From assembly GCA_002732675.1 (NCBI GenBank), contig NVRR01000128.1:1-8530 (forward strand): 8,530 bases of DNA. The letters are read 5' to 3'. Below the pieces are notes generated by a model. That model was not told where the DNA came from. It worked only from the letters and a program-made list of their open reading frames with translations, and did not search any database. Below are positions 1 to 5,723 of the stretch, one piece after another. Position 1 is the first letter of the stretch. Every line of letters starts with the position of its first letter. A program made the translations under genes and the position numbers. The DNA is from Sneathiella sp. GTDB lineage: Bacteria > Pseudomonadota > Alphaproteobacteria > Sneathiellales > Sneathiellaceae.

Positions 1-624
1 AATTCTGATGTGTTTGCAAAAGATCTTCTGTTCGCCACCCTTGATCCGACCATGCGCAAAATCGTCCTGCCCGGCGGTCAATCCGTCATTTTGTCTGACA
101 CCGTCGGTTTCATCTCTGACTTGCCCACCGAGCTTGTGGCGGCCTTTCGCGCGACACTGGAAGAGGTGCTGGAGGCGGACCTGATCGTCCATGTCCGCGA
201 TATCATCCATTCGGATACGGAAGCACAGAAAAAGGACGTTTTTGAAGTACTGGAACGGCTCGGTGTCAAAACCGATGATGAGGCGGGCTATCTGGAAGTG
301 CTCAATAAAATCGACCTGCTTATGGCAGATGAAAAGCTGATTGTGCTGAATAATGCAGAGCGTCATGAGAATTCCATCGCCATATCCGCCGTATCGGGTG
401 AGGGGGCTGAGGCCTTTCTGGCCCTCGTGGAGAAAAAGCTGACGGCAAAGCAGAAGGTGATCTCCATCGACCTGCCAGCGGCCGATGGCGCCACTCTGTC
501 TTGGATCTATCGTCATGGTAACGTCCTCGACCGGAGCGATCAGGAAGATAGGGTGACAATAGATGTTAAACTATCAGATGAAGATAGAGGCCGGCTTGAA
601 AAAATGTTAAATATAACGCTGTAA
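1..624 (+). CDS. hflX: GTPase HflX, C-terminal part (5' end outside window)
   Basis: HflX is a ribosome-associated GTPase of the Obg/HflX group that splits stalled or heat-damaged ribosomes. The reading frame is open from base 1 (codons for N-S-D-V-F), so the gene starts upstream; the GTG at base 10 is an internal valine and not a start. Of the 207 visible residues, 11-17 (FATLDPT) fit the G2 region, 33-37 (DTVGF) are G3, 102-105 (NKID) are G4 and 129-135 (SAVSGEG) are G5. The stretch LPTELVAAFRATLEEVLEAD after G3 is highly typical of HflX. The N-terminal glycine-rich domain and P-loop are off the window. The gene converges on mazG with only 10 bases between the stops. No clear hairpin terminator is seen, only T-rich DNA. 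In many alphaproteobacteria hflX follows hfq, which cannot be checked here. Confidence 0.95.
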   Translation, partial: NSDVFAKDLLFATLDPTMRKIVLPGGQSVILSDTVGFISDLPTELVAAFRATLEEVLEADLIVHVRDIIHSDTEAQKKDVFEVLERLGVKTDDEAGYLEVLNKIDLLMADEKLIVLNNAERHENSIAISAVSGEGAEAFLALVEKKLTAKQKVISIDLPAADGATLSWIYRHGNVLDRSDQEDRVTIDVKLSDEDRGRLEKMLNITL

Positions 625-634
625 GTTATTGTTT

Positions 635-1441
635 TTATTTATTTTTAACTTGATTCCAAAGATCATCCATCTCCGCCAGGTCACTTTGCTCCGGGGTCTT
701 GCCGCGGGCCTTCAACATAGCTTCTACGCCCTGAAAACGTCCTGTAAACTTACGGTTTGCCGCCCGTAAAACGGTTTCCGGCTCTAAATTCAGATGACGG
801 CCGAGGTTGGCAAGGACAAACATCAGGTCGCCATATTCTTCTTCGATGCGCGCCTGACCGCCGCCGTTGTCGATTTCCGCCCGCAACTCCCCAATTTCCT
901 CATTGATCTTCTCAAATACCGGCGCGATATCAGGCCAGTCGAAGCCGACACGCGCGGCTCTATTCTGTAACTTGACGGCACGCGTCAGGGCAGGGAGGTT
1001 GCTCGCGACCCCGTCAAGTGCGGAAGGAACCTGCCCGGGTTTGGATTTCCGGGCGCGCTCCTGTGCTTTGGTTTCTTCCCAGGCGATGGTCTGCGCCTCG
1101 GCCGTCGCAATATTGCTATTGCCGAAGACATGGGGGTGTCGGCGGATCATTTTATCGGATATGGCATCGATCACGCCATCAAAGTCGAAACTGCCGTCTT
1201 CCTTGGCCATCTGGGCGTAAAACACGACCTGAAACATCAAGTCGCCCAACTCGTCCTTTAGTTCCGCCATGTCACCAGACGCAATTGCCTCCGCCACCTC
1301 ATAGGCTTCCTCGATGGTATGGGGGGCGATGGTCTCAAAGCTCTGTTCCAGGTCCCACGGGCAGCCACCATCAGGGTTGCGCAGCCGCGCCATGATATCA
1401 AGCAAACGATTGATCGGCGTGCTGGAATCAAGTTTTTCCAT
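635..1441 (-). CDS. mazG: Nucleoside triphosphate pyrophosphohydrolase MazG
   Basis: MazG hydrolyses (d)NTPs to the monophosphate and pyrophosphate, acting as a house-cleaning enzyme and, in E. coli, lowering ppGpp under starvation. The 268-residue length is normal for the two-domain form. The first MazG domain carries E44-E45-x-x-E48 and then E64-x-x-D67 (DELGDLMF). The second carries E181-E182-x-x-E185 and E202-x-x-D205 (EYGDLMF), so both metal-binding sets are present. Other family landmarks are the N-terminal LRNPDGGCPWD (residues 20-30) and RRHPHVFG (100-107). The ATG at 1441 is preceded by AAGG about 8 bases upstream. The gene is divergent from recX across about 105 bases and convergent with hflX. 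Nothing suggests damage. Confidence 0.96.
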   Translation of the reverse strand: MEKLDSSTPINRLLDIMARLRNPDGGCPWDLEQSFETIAPHTIEEAYEVAEAIASGDMAELKDELGDLMFQVVFYAQMAKEDGSFDFDGVIDAISDKMIRRHPHVFGNSNIATAEAQTIAWEETKAQERARKSKPGQVPSALDGVASNLPALTRAVKLQNRAARVGFDWPDIAPVFEKINEEIGELRAEIDNGGGQARIEEEYGDLMFVLANLGRHLNLEPETVLRAANRKFTGRFQGVEAMLKARGKTPEQSDLAEMDDLWNQVKNK

Positions 1442-1546
1442 GGGGAGGGCCTTTTAGTGATTAATTGCGTCTGCGGGCAGTTTATTTATTTCCTTATCCC
1501 GGCGCCAGACGTAACATTACTTGCCCGAAAAATAATCAGAGACAGC

Positions 1547-2140
1547 ATGCTCGACACAGATCCACAAAAGCCCAAAAAGATCCGCAAACCAAAGGAGCCA
1601 ACCGAAAAATGGCTACGGGATCAGGCGCTTCGCTATTTAAATCGGTTTCCAGCGACAACCATGAAAATGCACCAGCATCTTCAGAAGAAAGCCGCGCCGA
1701 ACCTTGAGTTTTTCGACGTCACGGAAAGTAATTTGATCGGAAATATCGATCGCGTGATAGAAAACCTCGTCCGCGCCGGGTTTATGAACGATGATGAATT
1801 CGCGGCCAGCAAGGCCCGCGTCATGGCGAAGCAGGGCAAATCAACGGCTCAAATCGGTGCCAAGCTACAGGAACTGGGCTTTACGGAAACCCAGATGGAC
1901 GCGGCGATTGCTGCGCTTGGGGAGGATCCATACAAACGCGATCTTCGCGCCGCCGCGCGCTATGTCAAACGCCGAAAATTCGGTCCCTATAAACCGACAG
2001 AAATCCGAAGCGACCGCCGCGACAAAGAACTCGCCTCCCTGGCCCGCCAGGGATTTTCCTATGACATCGCCACGAAAGCTCTGGATGCAGAAACAACAGA
2101 GGATATCGACGCCCTTATTTCTGATTTTTCTGCATCATAA
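1547..2140 (+). CDS. recX: RecX family regulatory protein
   Basis: RecX proteins bind RecA filaments and limit RecA's recombinase and coprotease activity. The frame stays open upstream, but much of that extension is antisense to mazG, so I take the ATG at 1547, giving 197 residues; a Shine-Dalgarno sequence is weak (AGAGACAGC). The protein begins with a Lys/Pro-rich tail (residues 8-20), followed by helical repeats. LRDQALRYLNRFP (23-35) is the first; GFMNDDEFAASKARVMAKQG (78-97) and the following IGAKLQELGF match the central RecX repeat; RRDKELASLARQGFSYDIATKAL (157-179) matches the C-terminal repeat, in the form seen in alphaproteobacterial RecX-like proteins. The gene is not next to recA here. 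It converges on the DnaB-like gene with 30 bases between stops and no obvious terminator. Confidence 0.88.
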   Translation: MLDTDPQKPKKIRKPKEPTEKWLRDQALRYLNRFPATTMKMHQHLQKKAAPNLEFFDVTESNLIGNIDRVIENLVRAGFMNDDEFAASKARVMAKQGKSTAQIGAKLQELGFTETQMDAAIAALGEDPYKRDLRAAARYVKRRKFGPYKPTEIRSDRRDKELASLARQGFSYDIATKALDAETTEDIDALISDFSAS

Positions 2141-2170
2141 GACTGTGGGGCAGGAAGATATGACCCGGCT

Positions 2171-2881
2171 TTACATAAATATTCGCTCATTCTCGACAAA
2201 AATTGTTTTATTGAAAAGTCCCAAATCCAATGGGTTCGGTAACCTTATATCCTCAAGGCTAGGGGGAATGCCGTTCTTATGTTCAAAATTTCTGTCTATT
2301 TGCGAGATAAATATCAAGATGCATTTCATCTCCCGCGCATATGCCTTTAAATCCTCGATTTGTGTCTGAAGTGTCGGTTTATATCGTTGCTGGTCGAGTA
2401 ATTGCAGGTAATCTACTACAATCAGCGAGCCTTCTGAGACCAAACCTTTCGTCTTACTGATAATGTAGACAGAAGAAATACCATCAGAACAATCCAGTGT
2501 TAGTAGCGGGTGATTTGGGCCATATGCCTCATCAAGTGCGGCAAGCTTTAAGGCAACATCCTTGGCGGTGTATTCGAAGGAAAAAAAGAAACAATGCAGG
2601 TTGTCCTTAATAGCTTGCAGCAAGAGCTGTAATGCCAAGATCGTTTTACCCAGACCAGGCCGGGCACCGACAAGGACGAGGTCGCCGGGATTGAGATAAT
2701 CCAGAATATCTTCTCTGGTTTTTGGGACTAGATCCTTCGCTTTTGACTGCAAAAGACTCCAGGAGGGGAAGCCTTCCGTCCTGGCGATCTGATCCAAAGC
2801 CACCACCATTGTAACGGATTGGGATCGTTTCAGATCTTTGGCTTGACGTTTTAAGACATGAATAGGCGCTGTAAGTTTCAT
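2171..2881 (-). CDS. DnaB-like RecA-fold ATPase (short 'DNA helicase' family)
   Basis: This 236-residue protein has the ATPase core of replicative helicases without the DnaB N-terminal primase-interaction domain. Visible motifs are Walker A GARPGLGKT (72-80), FEYT (102-105) at the position of the DnaB catalytic glutamate, Walker B LIVVDYLQLL (153-162, Asp157) and the sensor-like FISQIDR (191-197), equivalent to ISQLNR in DnaB. The N-terminal 45 residues (MKLTAPIHVLKRQAK ... GFPSWSLL) and the tail DIRLPNPLDLGLFNKT match a small family I know from alphaproteobacteria that is usually annotated simply as DNA helicase; its cellular role is not established to my knowledge. The start was moved from a TTG at 2893 to the ATG at 2881, because a strong GGAGG lies five bases before that ATG and the TTG overlaps it. 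It is transcribed away from the prophage and is probably a host gene. Confidence 0.8.
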   Translation of the reverse strand: MKLTAPIHVLKRQAKDLKRSQSVTMVVALDQIARTEGFPSWSLLQSKAKDLVPKTREDILDYLNPGDLVLVGARPGLGKTILALQLLLQAIKDNLHCFFFSFEYTAKDVALKLAALDEAYGPNHPLLTLDCSDGISSVYIISKTKGLVSEGSLIVVDYLQLLDQQRYKPTLQTQIEDLKAYAREMKCILIFISQIDRNFEHKNGIPPSLEDIRLPNPLDLGLFNKTIFVENERIFM

Positions 2882-2886
2882 CGGAA

Positions 2887-2891
2887 CCTCC
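2887..2891 (-). promoter_or_regulatory. Shine-Dalgarno site of the DnaB-like gene
   Basis: Read on the minus strand the bases are GGAGG, five bases before the ATG at 2881. This decides the start: the in-frame TTG further upstream lies inside and just before this site and is therefore unlikely to be used. Confidence 0.75.
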
Positions 2892-3058
2892 AATTGCGGG
2901 TTCTTAAAACATTCCCTTCTTCTGCTTTAAACCCCAATTAAAGGTCTGTAAATGCAACAAAGCAACTCTACACTCAAATGCTTTCCCAGTGAAGGGGGGA
3001 TGCGCGAGTTCAACACCGACGGAGTTTATCAGATCAGCATTGAAATTCAAAGACAAGA

Positions 3059-3077
3059 CCACCTTTGGGGTAGGTGG
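3059..3077. repeat. Short inverted repeat left of attL
   Basis: CCACCT and AGGTGG form a 6-base-pair stem around a 7-base loop, ending 16 bases before the left dif-like site. No T-run follows on either strand, so it is a poor intrinsic terminator. The rest of the DNA between the DnaB-like start (2881) and the dif site holds no gene I can support. It contains the presumed promoter of the DnaB-like gene, which I cannot place with confidence. Confidence 0.35.
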
Positions 3078-3093
3078 CGCCCCACTATAGTAT

Positions 3094-3121
3094 TTTGCGC
3101 ATAATATATATTATGATTGTA
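3094..3121 (+). other. attL: dif-like XerC/XerD site at left prophage junction
   Basis: The site reads as an 11-base XerC arm TTTGCGCATAA (3094-3104), a 6-base centre TATATA (3105-3110) and an 11-base XerD arm TTATGATTGTA (3111-3121). Compared with E. coli dif (GGTGCGCATAA / TGTATA / TTATGTTAAAT) the XerC arm matches 9 of 11 bases but the XerD arm only 6 of 11. Bases 3098-3115 are repeated exactly at 6872-6889. By the Xer integration model the left arm is host DNA and the right arm phage DNA. Confidence 0.8.
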
Positions 3122-3127
3122 TTAATT

Positions 3128-3331
3128 ATGAGGAAAACAACCAAATGGCGTATTATCGTAAGTCTGGCTTTAAGGCTCCCTCCCGTCGTCGCAGGACTTC
3201 TACTCGCGGTCGTAGTTCTAGCTATGGTGGTAAACGCAGACGATCCACAGGTGGTAAACGCGCTGGTCGATCTTCTCAGACTATTCGTATTGTCATCGAG
3301 CAACCCAATCAATCCAGTGCCGGACGTGTAG
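3128..3331 (+). CDS. Possible overlapping membrane protein (lysis candidate), speculative
   Basis: In another frame from the small basic gene, an ATG at 3128 opens a 67-residue frame. It has a basic start (MRKTTKWR), a strong hydrophobic segment (about residues 18-40, PPVVAGLLLAVVVLAMVV) and a second one near residues 45-55. A small overlapping membrane protein is the form lysis protein E takes in phiX174. Against it: Arg-rich coding sequence (CGT/CGC codons) read one base over gives Val/Ala/Leu by itself, and no ribosome-binding site precedes this ATG. The frame is also open upstream through the dif site to a GTG at 3074. I list it as a possibility only. Confidence 0.2.
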   Translation: MRKTTKWRIIVSLALRLPPVVAGLLLAVVVLAMVVNADDPQVVNALVDLLRLFVLSSSNPINPVPDV

Positions 3332-3384
3332 AAACTCTCGGTCAAATGGTTGCTAAACCGACAAACAAAAATTCTAAATTTTAA
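3145..3384 (+). CDS. Small Arg/Lys-rich, presumed ssDNA-binding phage protein
   Basis: The 79-residue product has a strongly basic first half (residues 5-42, with RRRR at 14-17 and KRRR at 30-33, mixed with Ser, Thr and Gly), followed by a short hydrophobic strand QTIRIVIEQP (45-54) and a polar tail ending in KNSKF. Basic proteins this small are typical of microviruses; phiX174 J neutralises packaged ssDNA inside the capsid, and I infer a similar role from composition and position. Bases 3226-3237 and 3250-3261 are identical (GGTGGTAAACGC), an in-frame 24-base repeat giving GGKR twice. AGGA at 3131-3134 lies ten bases before the ATG. It is the first phage gene after attL, 39 bases before the capsid gene. 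No sequence match to protein J itself is claimed. Confidence 0.75.
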   Translation: MAYYRKSGFKAPSRRRRTSTRGRSSSYGGKRRRSTGGKRAGRSSQTIRIVIEQPNQSSAGRVETLGQMVAKPTNKNSKF

Positions 3385-3423
3385 GGGCAGGGGGGTTTTA
3401 CCCTCTTTGCCATGGAGTAATTA

Positions 3424-4710
3424 ATGACCCAAGTTGTTATGTCGTCAACGCCGCAAACTGCACGCGTTTCTCGTAGGCCCTCTCATCCTTTTTCGTTGAA
3501 AGGTGTACGGCCTTGGCAAATTCAACCGATGTTGATTGCGCCAGTTTTGCCCGGTGAAACTATGAAAAATCTGCTATTGCAGTCGAGGGTTATTACTGAC
3601 CCTCTGAACCATCCGTTAATTGGCTGGCATGCGGAATATTATTTTTTCTATGTCAAGCATCGGGATTTGAACGACCGTGCATTGTTCGAAAGCATGGTTC
3701 TTGATCCTTCAACTGATTTAACATCATTGGATAGTACCTCAGATGCGAAAACCTATCATAAAGGCTCCAGCGATACCCAAGATATTAATTGGTCACGACT
3801 TTGTCTTGATCGCGTTACGGAAGTTTTTTTCCGGGGCGAAGGTGAAGCCATATTGGAAGCTGCTATTGATGGCCTTCCACTCGCAAATATTGGTCGTATG
3901 GATTTTACTGACAGTCTTGCACTGGACAGTTCGGTTAATGAGCCGGGCGATGTTGATCTTACTTCGGCGGTTGCAGGGCAAGGGGATGGTACCACTGCTG
4001 TAAAGGCAAGCGAGATTGACGAAGTAATGCGGAATTATGAATTTCTGCGGGCTAATAATCTTGTTCAGATGACGTATCAAGATTTTCTTGCAACATACGG
4101 TATTCGTCCTGCCAAGCAAGATATCCATGAACCGGAACTTATTCGTTATGTCAGGGACTGGACATATCCTACAAACACCGTTGACCCGGCTACCGGGTCG
4201 CCGAGCACTGCTTGCTCATGGACTATCAGTGAACGTGCGGATAAGGATCGTTTGTTCACAGAGCCCGGCTTTATTTTTGGGTGTCAGGTTATCCGGCCCA
4301 AAGTCTATGCGTCGTCAATTGTTAGTTCATTGACAAGCATAATGAATAAGGCAGTTGACTGGCTTCCAGCCGTTCTTGCGGACGATCCTTGGACATCTAT
4401 TCGTCAAGTCGCCGCTAATCAAGCACCTATTACTAATATGGAAGCGGATTATTTGGTGGATATTAAGGATTTGTTCATTCATGGCGAGCAATATCTTAAC
4501 TTCGATCCCGCCGAGGTTGAGGCGGACGGAGCGATCAATGTCCCCGATTGGTCTGCACCGGATATCGTACGTCGCTACGCGAACGCTGATGCTGCGGATA
4601 CCTTGTTCACAACACCTGTGTCAGCAAATTCCATCCGCTCGGATGGGATCGTGTCTCTAAACATCCTTGGGAGGTTATCTGATACCTCCCCAATGGGCGT
4701 TGGTACCTAG
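3424..4710 (+). CDS. Microvirus major capsid protein
   Basis: This 428-residue protein is the jelly-roll capsid subunit of a small icosahedral ssDNA phage. The recognisable signature is near the N-terminus: SHPFSLKGVRPWQIQPMLIA (20-39), then PVLPGETMKNLLLQSRVITD (40-59) and GWHAEYYFFYVKHRDL (67-82), a pattern shared by capsid proteins of many environmental microviruses. At 428 residues it is about the size of phiX174 F (around 430) and shorter than the 500-plus of many gokushoviruses, suggesting short surface loops. The end (SVNSIRSDG-like SANSIRSDGIVSLNILGRL, 404-422) looks complete. GGAG at 3414-3417, six bases before the ATG, supports the start. Two strong hairpins follow the stop, consistent with transcript termination and high expression of the two upstream structural genes. 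Confidence 0.9.
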   Translation: MTQVVMSSTPQTARVSRRPSHPFSLKGVRPWQIQPMLIAPVLPGETMKNLLLQSRVITDPLNHPLIGWHAEYYFFYVKHRDLNDRALFESMVLDPSTDLTSLDSTSDAKTYHKGSSDTQDINWSRLCLDRVTEVFFRGEGEAILEAAIDGLPLANIGRMDFTDSLALDSSVNEPGDVDLTSAVAGQGDGTTAVKASEIDEVMRNYEFLRANNLVQMTYQDFLATYGIRPAKQDIHEPELIRYVRDWTYPTNTVDPATGSPSTACSWTISERADKDRLFTEPGFIFGCQVIRPKVYASSIVSSLTSIMNKAVDWLPAVLADDPWTSIRQVAANQAPITNMEADYLVDIKDLFIHGEQYLNFDPAEVEADGAINVPDWSAPDIVRRYANADAADTLFTTPVSANSIRSDGIVSLNILGRLSDTSPMGVGT

Positions 4711-4729
4711 TGGGTACTGTTTAGAGCGA

Positions 4730-4749
4730 AAAGGCCGTTAGCGGCCTTT
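4730..4749 (+). terminator. Intrinsic terminator after the capsid gene
   Basis: AAAGGCCG and CGGCCTTT form a perfect 8-base-pair stem around the loop TTAG, 20 bases after the capsid stop. The T-run is short (TTT then C), but the A/T-flanked GC stem and its position fit a rho-independent terminator. Confidence 0.6.
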
Positions 4750-4752
4750 CAG

Positions 4753-4782
4753 GGGCGCATACCGAACACACCGGTTGCGCCC
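4753..4782 (+). terminator. Second, longer hairpin with T-rich tail
   Basis: GGGCGCA pairs with TGCGCCC and, after a bulged T at 4760, ACCG pairs with CGGT, leaving a 7-base loop. The following TTCGTTTT would complete a second terminator in tandem with the one at 4730. In the ssDNA genome the same stem would also be very stable. Confidence 0.5.
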
Positions 4783-4789
4783 TTCGTTT

Positions 4790-4837
4790 TGAGTAGTCCT
4801 GTCACGCGACATAGTCGCGTTCTTGTATAACTACTCA
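4790..4837 (+). repeat. Nested inverted repeat before rep
   Basis: TGAGTAGT (4790-4797) is the reverse complement of ACTACTCA (4830-4837). Inside it ACGCGAC (4804-4810) pairs with GTCGCGT (4814-4820) around the three-base loop ATA. The result is a hairpin with an inner 7-bp and an outer 8-bp stem. It is a candidate origin structure for either strand. Confidence 0.5.
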
Positions 4838-4844
4838 TAAGTGA

Positions 4845-4858
4845 CACTACATGTAGTG
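4845..4858. promoter_or_regulatory. Perfect 14-base palindrome upstream of rep
   Basis: CACTACATGTAGTG reads the same on both strands and ends eight bases before the rep ATG at 4867, touching the GGGGAG ribosome-binding site at 4858-4863. It could bind a dimeric regulator, be recognised by Rep, or hide the ribosome-binding site when folded. Which of these applies cannot be told from sequence. Confidence 0.4.
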
Positions 4859-4866
4859 GGGAGCCT

Positions 4867-5700
4867 ATGCGATTATACCATCATCGTGATTTGGTCAGGA
4901 TGATTACCCGCGCTATCGCGGCTGGCGGCAAACGCCTAAATCAGATGGACACGGAGTGGGACATAGCTGGCAACTGCCAGAATTCGTACACACAGGAAAT
5001 GTACGCAAGACCAGAGAGAAGCAATATGAACGCTGTCGGCAACCGGGATATTGTCATTGGTCCAGGGCTGCCGCATTCTTTGAGGTTATTTATGCATACA
5101 CGATGCCGTAAATGTGAAAACTGTCTCAAACACCGCGCCGCTATATGGCGGTGTCGGGCGAGGGATGAAATTAAAGCTTCATCCCGCACATGGTTCGGCA
5201 CATTGACTTGCCGACCGGAGGAACATTATATGTTCCGGCTGAAAGCAATTGCGTACGCTAAGTCTCGCAAAGTTGTATTTGATGATTGTTCTGACCACGA
5301 ACAATTCACTCGCACCGTTGCTGTTATCAGCAAGGAAATTACAAAATGGATAAAGCGGCTTCGTAAGAATACAGGTTCGCCGCTTCGCTATCTCATAGTG
5401 GTAGAAAAACATAAATCAGGTGATCCGCATTTTCACCTGTTGATCCATGAAGTGGATGAAGATCAGCCTGTACTCCATCGCCACCTAAATCAGTTGTGGA
5501 CGTATGGGTTCGATCACTTCAAGCTTGTTGAAGGTGACAAGGCTGCAAATTATGTATGTAAATACTTATCTAAATCGCTTCTGGCAAGAGTGCGGGCCAG
5601 TAAGCGATATGGAGCGTATAACGATCTAATTATCATAGAGACCGGAGGGAAACGTGATGCAATGACCCTAAAACAATTAACTAGAAACTCTGTTTTTTAA
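4867..5700 (+). CDS. Microvirus replication initiator (rolling-circle HUH-type endonuclease)
   Basis: The 277-residue protein should nick the replicative-form DNA and stay attached through a tyrosine to start rolling-circle synthesis, the job of phiX174 A and gokushovirus VP4. Motif 1 is FGTLT (110-114). The metal-binding motif is PHFHLLIH (187-194), i.e. His188-Phe-His190. The catalytic-tyrosine motif is YVCKYLSK (229-236), with Tyr229 and Tyr233 as candidate nucleophiles. Upstream, CRKCENC (80-86) gives a CxxCxxC cluster found in many microvirus initiators. The first 75 residues show no motif I know. The ATG at 4867 has a good GGGGAG site three bases upstream. Rep follows the hairpin-rich non-coding region and precedes the last phage gene by 23 bases, probably in one transcript. 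Confidence 0.9.
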   Translation: MRLYHHRDLVRMITRAIAAGGKRLNQMDTEWDIAGNCQNSYTQEMYARPERSNMNAVGNRDIVIGPGLPHSLRLFMHTRCRKCENCLKHRAAIWRCRARDEIKASSRTWFGTLTCRPEEHYMFRLKAIAYAKSRKVVFDDCSDHEQFTRTVAVISKEITKWIKRLRKNTGSPLRYLIVVEKHKSGDPHFHLLIHEVDEDQPVLHRHLNQLWTYGFDHFKLVEGDKAANYVCKYLSKSLLARVRASKRYGAYNDLIIIETGGKRDAMTLKQLTRNSVF

Positions 5701-5723
5701 TTTTATTTAGACTGTACAAAGAT

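Larger units (their letters stand above)
4711..4866 (+). other. Structured non-coding region; possible phage replication origin
   Basis: This is the only sizeable non-coding stretch inside the phage. It carries an 8-bp hairpin (4730-4749), an 11-bp hairpin with one bulged base (4753-4782), a branched or extended hairpin (4790-4837) and a perfect 14-base palindrome (4845-4858), directly before the rep gene. GTAGT/ACTAC motifs recur at 4793, 4830, 4847 and 4853. Stem-loops next to rep are typical of origins in small circular ssDNA elements, but no known microvirus nick sequence was recognised, so origin function is inference. Confidence 0.45.

Noticed and set aside
10..12. GTG as the start of the hflX fragment
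   Set aside because: The frame is open to base 1 and residues before it fit HflX, so it is an internal valine codon.
1319..1546. N-terminal extension of recX
   Set aside because: It is antisense to mazG and the divergent spacer, and shows no RecX similarity; the ATG at 1547 gives a normal family length.
3094..3121. CRISPR, tRNA attachment site or insertion-sequence ends at the prophage borders
   Set aside because: No repeat-spacer array, tRNA fold or transposase is present; the borders fit XerC/XerD sites in arm layout and centre length.
3085..3345. Minus-strand 86-residue ORF across attL
   Set aside because: It is the Ser/Thr-rich shadow of the Arg/Ser-rich small gene, with no ribosome-binding site or recognisable domain.
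3385..3392. GGGCAGGG (and GGGGAGGG at 1442-1449) as FtsK-orienting motifs
   Set aside because: They match the E. coli pattern GGGNAGGG, but about one match is expected by chance in a window this size, and the alphaproteobacterial motif may differ.
4355..4660. Third hydrophobic overlapping ORF in the capsid gene
   Set aside because: The hydrophobic part is interspersed with charged residues, there is no ribosome-binding site, and several such shadows occur in this phage.
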